Source: Lepisosteus oculatus
Lineage: Eukaryota; Chordata; Actinopteri; Semionotiformes; Lepisosteidae
DNA length: 64,000 nt
Direction: 5' to 3'
Assembly: GCF_040954835.1 (NCBI RefSeq)
Contig: NC_090712.1
Coordinates: 1,311,284-1,375,283 of the forward strand
Within the stretch, counting starts at the first letter, position 1. Each line of letters starts with the position of its first letter. The notes under the pieces were generated by a model, which saw nothing but the letters and a program-made list of their open reading frames with translations, was not told the origin of the DNA and did not search any database. This document shows positions 63,201-64,000 of this stretch, piece by piece. A program made the translations under genes and the position numbers.

Positions 63201-63254
63201 CCCTCCAGCTCCGCGGCGGCGCAGCCCCGGCCGGGCCACCACGCCCAGCGGTAG
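31728..63254 (+). CDS. desi2: DeSI-2 / PPPDE1 thiol peptidase (spliced gene span)
   Basis: PPPDE-family cysteine peptidase, known in mammals as desumoylating isopeptidase 2 with deubiquitinase and S-depalmitoylase activity reported, acting in the cytoplasm. Five coding exons join in frame (31728-31766, 52361-52433, 54085-54178, 56543-56684, 63009-63254; intron phases 0, 1, 2, 0) into 197 residues against 194 in human. The catalytic pair is present: His29 in GVFHSGIE and Cys107 in HKNCNHFS. Other family marks are VLNVYDM-like VILNVYDM at the start, [35 protein letters not shown] and [20 protein letters not shown]. The tail after LEEAE is Ala/Pro/Ser-rich and variable. The ATG has A at -3 and G at +4. 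Intron 1 is 20.6 kb and intron 4 is 6.3 kb, both rich in repeats. The fit to human is close along the whole length. Confidence 0.97.
32856..33590 (+). repeat. Minisatellite, 46-bp unit, about 16 copies
   Basis: Near-perfect head-to-tail array of a GC-rich unit containing 'gtgtgggttctgacccgagc' and 'cctcactggaccc'. Variants include tcttaccc in copies 3-6, a missing C (ggaccggctg) in two copies and tccgggg in two. Because 46 is not a multiple of three, all frames stay open in turn, giving false repeat proteins. Confidence 0.95.
34881..34996 (+). repeat. 5S rRNA-derived SINE head
   Basis: 'gggcctggtcagttctggga' followed by 'tgggagacc' matches the internal promoter region of vertebrate 5S rRNA (GGGCCTGGTTAGTACTTGGATGGGAGACC). 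It is the head of a 5S-derived SINE whose body resumes at 35725. Confidence 0.7.
34996..35722 (+). mobile_element. LINE (CR1/L2-like) insertion
   Basis: Plus-strand LINE tail with broken frames reading [49 protein letters not shown] and [18 protein letters not shown], a typical C-terminal end of LINE ORF2. It ends 'gggccaaatagcctcctttc' and sits between the two halves of a 5S-headed SINE. Confidence 0.65.
35725..36116 (+). repeat. SINE body, downstream half of the split 5S SINE
   Basis: 'ggaccagtaggtggtgctct', 'gggacactgtgctattggag', 'gatgagatgttgaagactgg', 'aaagagtaggggtattgaac' and a 3' tail 'atcctttgggatgaaaagct' are the ordered blocks of the same body seen in the minus-strand SINEs elsewhere in the window. 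Confidence 0.7.
36800..38000 (-). mobile_element. L2/CR1-clade LINE, degraded
   Basis: Minus-strand reverse-transcriptase pieces in three shifted frames. From 5' to 3' on minus: [20 protein letters not shown] (about 37920), [12 protein letters not shown] (about 37750), the catalytic FADDTT motif (about 37648-37659), and [17 protein letters not shown]...[15 protein letters not shown]...[12 protein letters not shown] (37110-37450). The order is that of a non-LTR reverse transcriptase. Stops and frameshifts make it dead. Confidence 0.82.
40500..40760 (-). repeat. CR1/L2-like LINE 3' remnant
   Basis: Inverted, diverged copy of the family at 34996-35720 and 9590-10075: 'catctcatccagctgttttt', 'ctcctgtactcaaatcctgt' and 'ataaagatgtgccttctatc' keep the expected order. 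The hAT element at 40768 begins just after it. Confidence 0.5.
40768..41353. mobile_element. Non-autonomous hAT element
   Basis: Starts caggggtgccc (40768-40778) and ends gggcacccctg (41343-41353), its exact inverse. It is flanked by ttttagac (40760-40767) and ctttagac (41354-41361), an 8-bp target duplication with 7 matches. The end sequence and duplication length are those of hAT transposons. No transposase frame is present in its 586 bp. Confidence 0.82.
42273..42435 (+). repeat. 163-bp repeat unit, copy 1
   Basis: Same length and about 93 percent identical by eye (11 differences, no gaps) to 45961-46123. It fills the loop of the hairpin element at 42136-42519. No coding content. Confidence 0.85.
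42455..42490 (+). ncRNA. Hammerhead-ribozyme-like core
   Basis: CTGAAGA matches the box CUGANGA, GAAAC matches the second box, and GGC/GCC can pair as stem II between them. CG-TTG-CG after GAAA can form a minimal stem III followed by GUU, an allowed cleavage triplet. A clear stem I is not seen locally. The same core is in the other hairpin copies. Confidence 0.4.
43919..44058 (-). repeat. SINE copy with internal deletion
   Basis: Keeps the 3' tail block (tgcttacacttatatagcac on plus) and then jumps to 'catgattggtaagtgccaat' and 'ttggccaggacgccagggtt', skipping about 180 bp of body. Same family as 26034-26488. Confidence 0.75.
44640..45025 (+). repeat. Minisatellite, 49-50-bp unit, about 7-8 copies
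   Basis: Units start near 44651, 44701, 44750, 44799, 44848, 44898, 44948 and 44998, each with 'ggtccaggaccc', 'gcagaaccagtgagcggggt' and 'ctcgagctcgcaggccc' or close variants. It is more diverged than the 46-bp array. Confidence 0.9.
45961..46123 (+). repeat. 163-bp repeat unit, copy 2
   Basis: Gap-free partner of 42273-42435. Preceded by ctgttat, which resembles the inner end of the hairpin arm beside copy 1, but clear arms are absent here. Confidence 0.8.
47410..47500. mobile_element. Penelope-terminal hairpin remnant, miniature
   Basis: Starts with the arm sequence (ttcaggtggggagctgcatc...) and ends in a short perfect hairpin, ttattccatgc-cttttca-gcatggaataa (47469-47497), in place of the usual long arms. 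Confidence 0.6.
48741..48877 (-). repeat. SINE 3' end with (AAT)n tail
   Basis: About 12 aat units (48743-48777) followed by the SINE tail blocks as far as 'ccaccaccaccagtgtgcag', where the copy stops. A truncated member of the 26034-26488 family. Confidence 0.8.
49740..49895 (+). repeat. LINE 3' remnant (short)
   Basis: 'gaacaggctacctagccatg ... gaagccgggttcctgggttt ... gcgcagatgggtgaaatgac' follows the end pattern of the 34996-35720 family. Confidence 0.5.
51037..51400 (-). pseudogene. 28S rRNA pseudogene fragment
   Basis: The minus strand reads as the 3' part of large-subunit nuclear rRNA, including AGTACGAGAGGAACCGCAGG, CTACTGATGATGTGTTGCTG, AGACCGTCGTGAGACAGGTT and GCTTTTTGATCC-like text near TCGACGTCGGCTC. 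The plus strand shows 'tcgtactgagcaggattact' and 'cgttccctattagtgggtga'. Only about 360 bp are present, with point differences, inside a DESI2 intron, so it is a dispersed fragment and not an rDNA unit. Flanks at 50850-51036 and 51400-51560 are unassigned. Confidence 0.88.
52361..52433 (+). CDS. desi2: desi2 exon 2 (catalytic His)
   Basis: Follows tttgtttcag, phase 0 in, phase 1 out at [26 protein letters not shown] holds the catalytic histidine (His29). Confidence 0.95.
52434..54084 (+). other. DESI2 intron 2
   Basis: No exon, RNA gene or repeat that I recognise between exons 2 and 3. Confidence 0.5.
54085..54178 (+). CDS. desi2: desi2 exon 3
   Basis: Follows tccctccag, phase 1 in, phase 2 out at [26 protein letters not shown] is nearly identical to human. 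Confidence 0.95.
54179..56542 (+). other. DESI2 intron 3
   Basis: No recognisable feature beyond short homopolymer runs (g-run near 54350, t-run near 55580). Confidence 0.5.
56543..56684 (+). CDS. desi2: desi2 exon 4 (catalytic Cys)
   Basis: Follows tctctctcag, phase 2 in, phase 0 out at [26 protein letters not shown] leads to the catalytic cysteine (Cys107) in [13 protein letters not shown]. Confidence 0.95.
59330..59765 (+). repeat. CR1/L2-like LINE 3' remnant
   Basis: 'ttgctgctctggagcagcca' then 'gaaccagctacccagccacg', 'ttgttgaagccgatatcatg' and 'ctcctcctgtttgttacctt' follow the family at 34996-35720. Frames are broken. Confidence 0.55.
61385..61460 (+). repeat. LINE 3' tail remnant
   Basis: 'gtgggtcgaatggccagctc' followed by 'ttgtttgtaaccttcttttg' is the terminal signature of the same LINE family. 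Confidence 0.5.
63009..63254 (+). CDS. desi2: desi2 exon 5
   Basis: Follows tgtgtttcag, phase 0 in, TAG stop at 63252-63254. Begins [20 protein letters not shown] and ends in a GC-rich Ala/Pro/Ser tail and HHAQR. Confidence 0.95.
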   Translation: MLCGREIPRWVNRLAYFSSCIPFLQSCLPKEWLTPAALQTSVSQELQGELEEAEGVAGAAARPSPSSSAAAQPRPGHHAQR

Positions 63255-64000
63255 GCCCCGCCCCCCTGGGCGCCGCGGGCTGGACTGAGCGCGGCGCGGT
63301 GGGGGCTCGTGCCGCACATTCCCTTTTGTAACGCTGAAAACAGAAACTGTCACTTTTTTAGCTCCTTTGCCTTTCGTTTATATACTCAGGATACTGCTGT
63401 TTTAACCCTTATAATCAGTGTTTGGTTTTCTCACGTTGTTTATTTGGAGGTCGAATTCACTCGGTGGTCTGACGTTTTTCACAGCCCGAGAAGTTCAGTG
63501 TCCTTTTCTTGGAGAACTGTTGTTTACACCCGACGTATGTAAAGAAAGAAAAGCGGCCGCGCTTCCTGACACTTAACACTCTTTTCTAAAGACAAACACA
63601 ATGACATCAAACTTGGTGCCTGAAGACTTGATTTCGCTGCCCTGAGCTCTGCACTCCTTCTCTGCCCCCTGCCAGGCAGGAGAAAGACGTTTGTTCAGGT
63701 CGGCAGGTTTTTACTGACACAAAGAGCCGACTCCAGCGTTTTACACCAACCGTTTTTTAGGCCATTCTGCATAGGGACCGAACAAGATTTGTATGAGGTG
63801 CGAATTTAAAACCGTTTTGTTTTCAAAAGCGAAGGTGAGTATTGTTCACTAGTTGACCTTTTTGACTTTTTTTTTTCTACCAGCGCCAATGTGAGTGCTG
63901 TTTTTCACTTTGATACAAAGGGACACACTTTCTACACCGTGATGATGATGGGTTATGTGAACATACTTGAACATGGGCAAAGAGTGTGTGAAAGCCTTTT
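63255..64000 (+). other. DESI2 3' UTR (continues past window)
   Basis: Starts GC-rich and becomes AT-rich. No AATAAA signal was seen before the window end, so the transcript probably continues. Confidence 0.55.

Overview
This is a vertebrate nuclear window, most likely from a ray-finned fish. It holds three genes in the conserved order ADSS2 - CATSPERE - DESI2 (the human 1q44 order). All coding sequence is split by canonical spliceosomal introns. The interspersed repeats are fish-like: 5S- and tRNA-headed SINEs with a shared body, CR1/L2-like LINE pieces, a Penelope-like element and hAT/mariner-like DNA elements. A complete CatSper auxiliary subunit gene plus this repeat mix would suit an early-branching actinopterygian such as a gar, bowfin, sturgeon or basal teleost. 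That placement is inference from memory of repeat families and cannot be fixed from the window alone.

Layout. 1-8322: intron 1 of ADSS2 (minus strand), holding old CR1-like fragments and no further ADSS2 exon that I can see. 8323-8502: the first coding exon of ADSS2, minus strand, carrying the GDEGKGK nucleotide-binding loop. 7860-9060: a GC- and CpG-rich island acting as a head-to-head promoter, with 633 bp between the two start codons. 9136-28791: CATSPERE, plus strand, for which I could place 20 coding exons that join in frame into a 924-residue open reading frame. One internal exon expected from the mammalian protein was not found. 28985: its poly(A) signal. 31728-63254: DESI2, plus strand, five coding exons giving 197 residues with both catalytic residues present, a second CpG island at exon 1 and a 20.6-kb first intron full of repeats. 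63255-64000: DESI2 3' UTR.

The genes are not an operon and share no pathway. ADSS2 makes AMP from IMP, CATSPERE is a sperm calcium-channel subunit and DESI2 is a thiol isopeptidase/deubiquitinase-type enzyme. Most of the window (over 90 percent) is intron or intergenic DNA. The noteworthy structure there is mobile DNA: a Penelope-like element and hairpin relatives whose arms carry a hammerhead-ribozyme-like core and whose loops differ from copy to copy; one SINE body attached to either a tRNA-Asn head or a 5S rRNA head; a SINE split by a LINE; a hAT element with matching target duplications; a short mariner-like MITE; a 28S rRNA pseudogene; and two minisatellites. I found no clearly novel biological system; the hairpin family is the best candidate for a second look.
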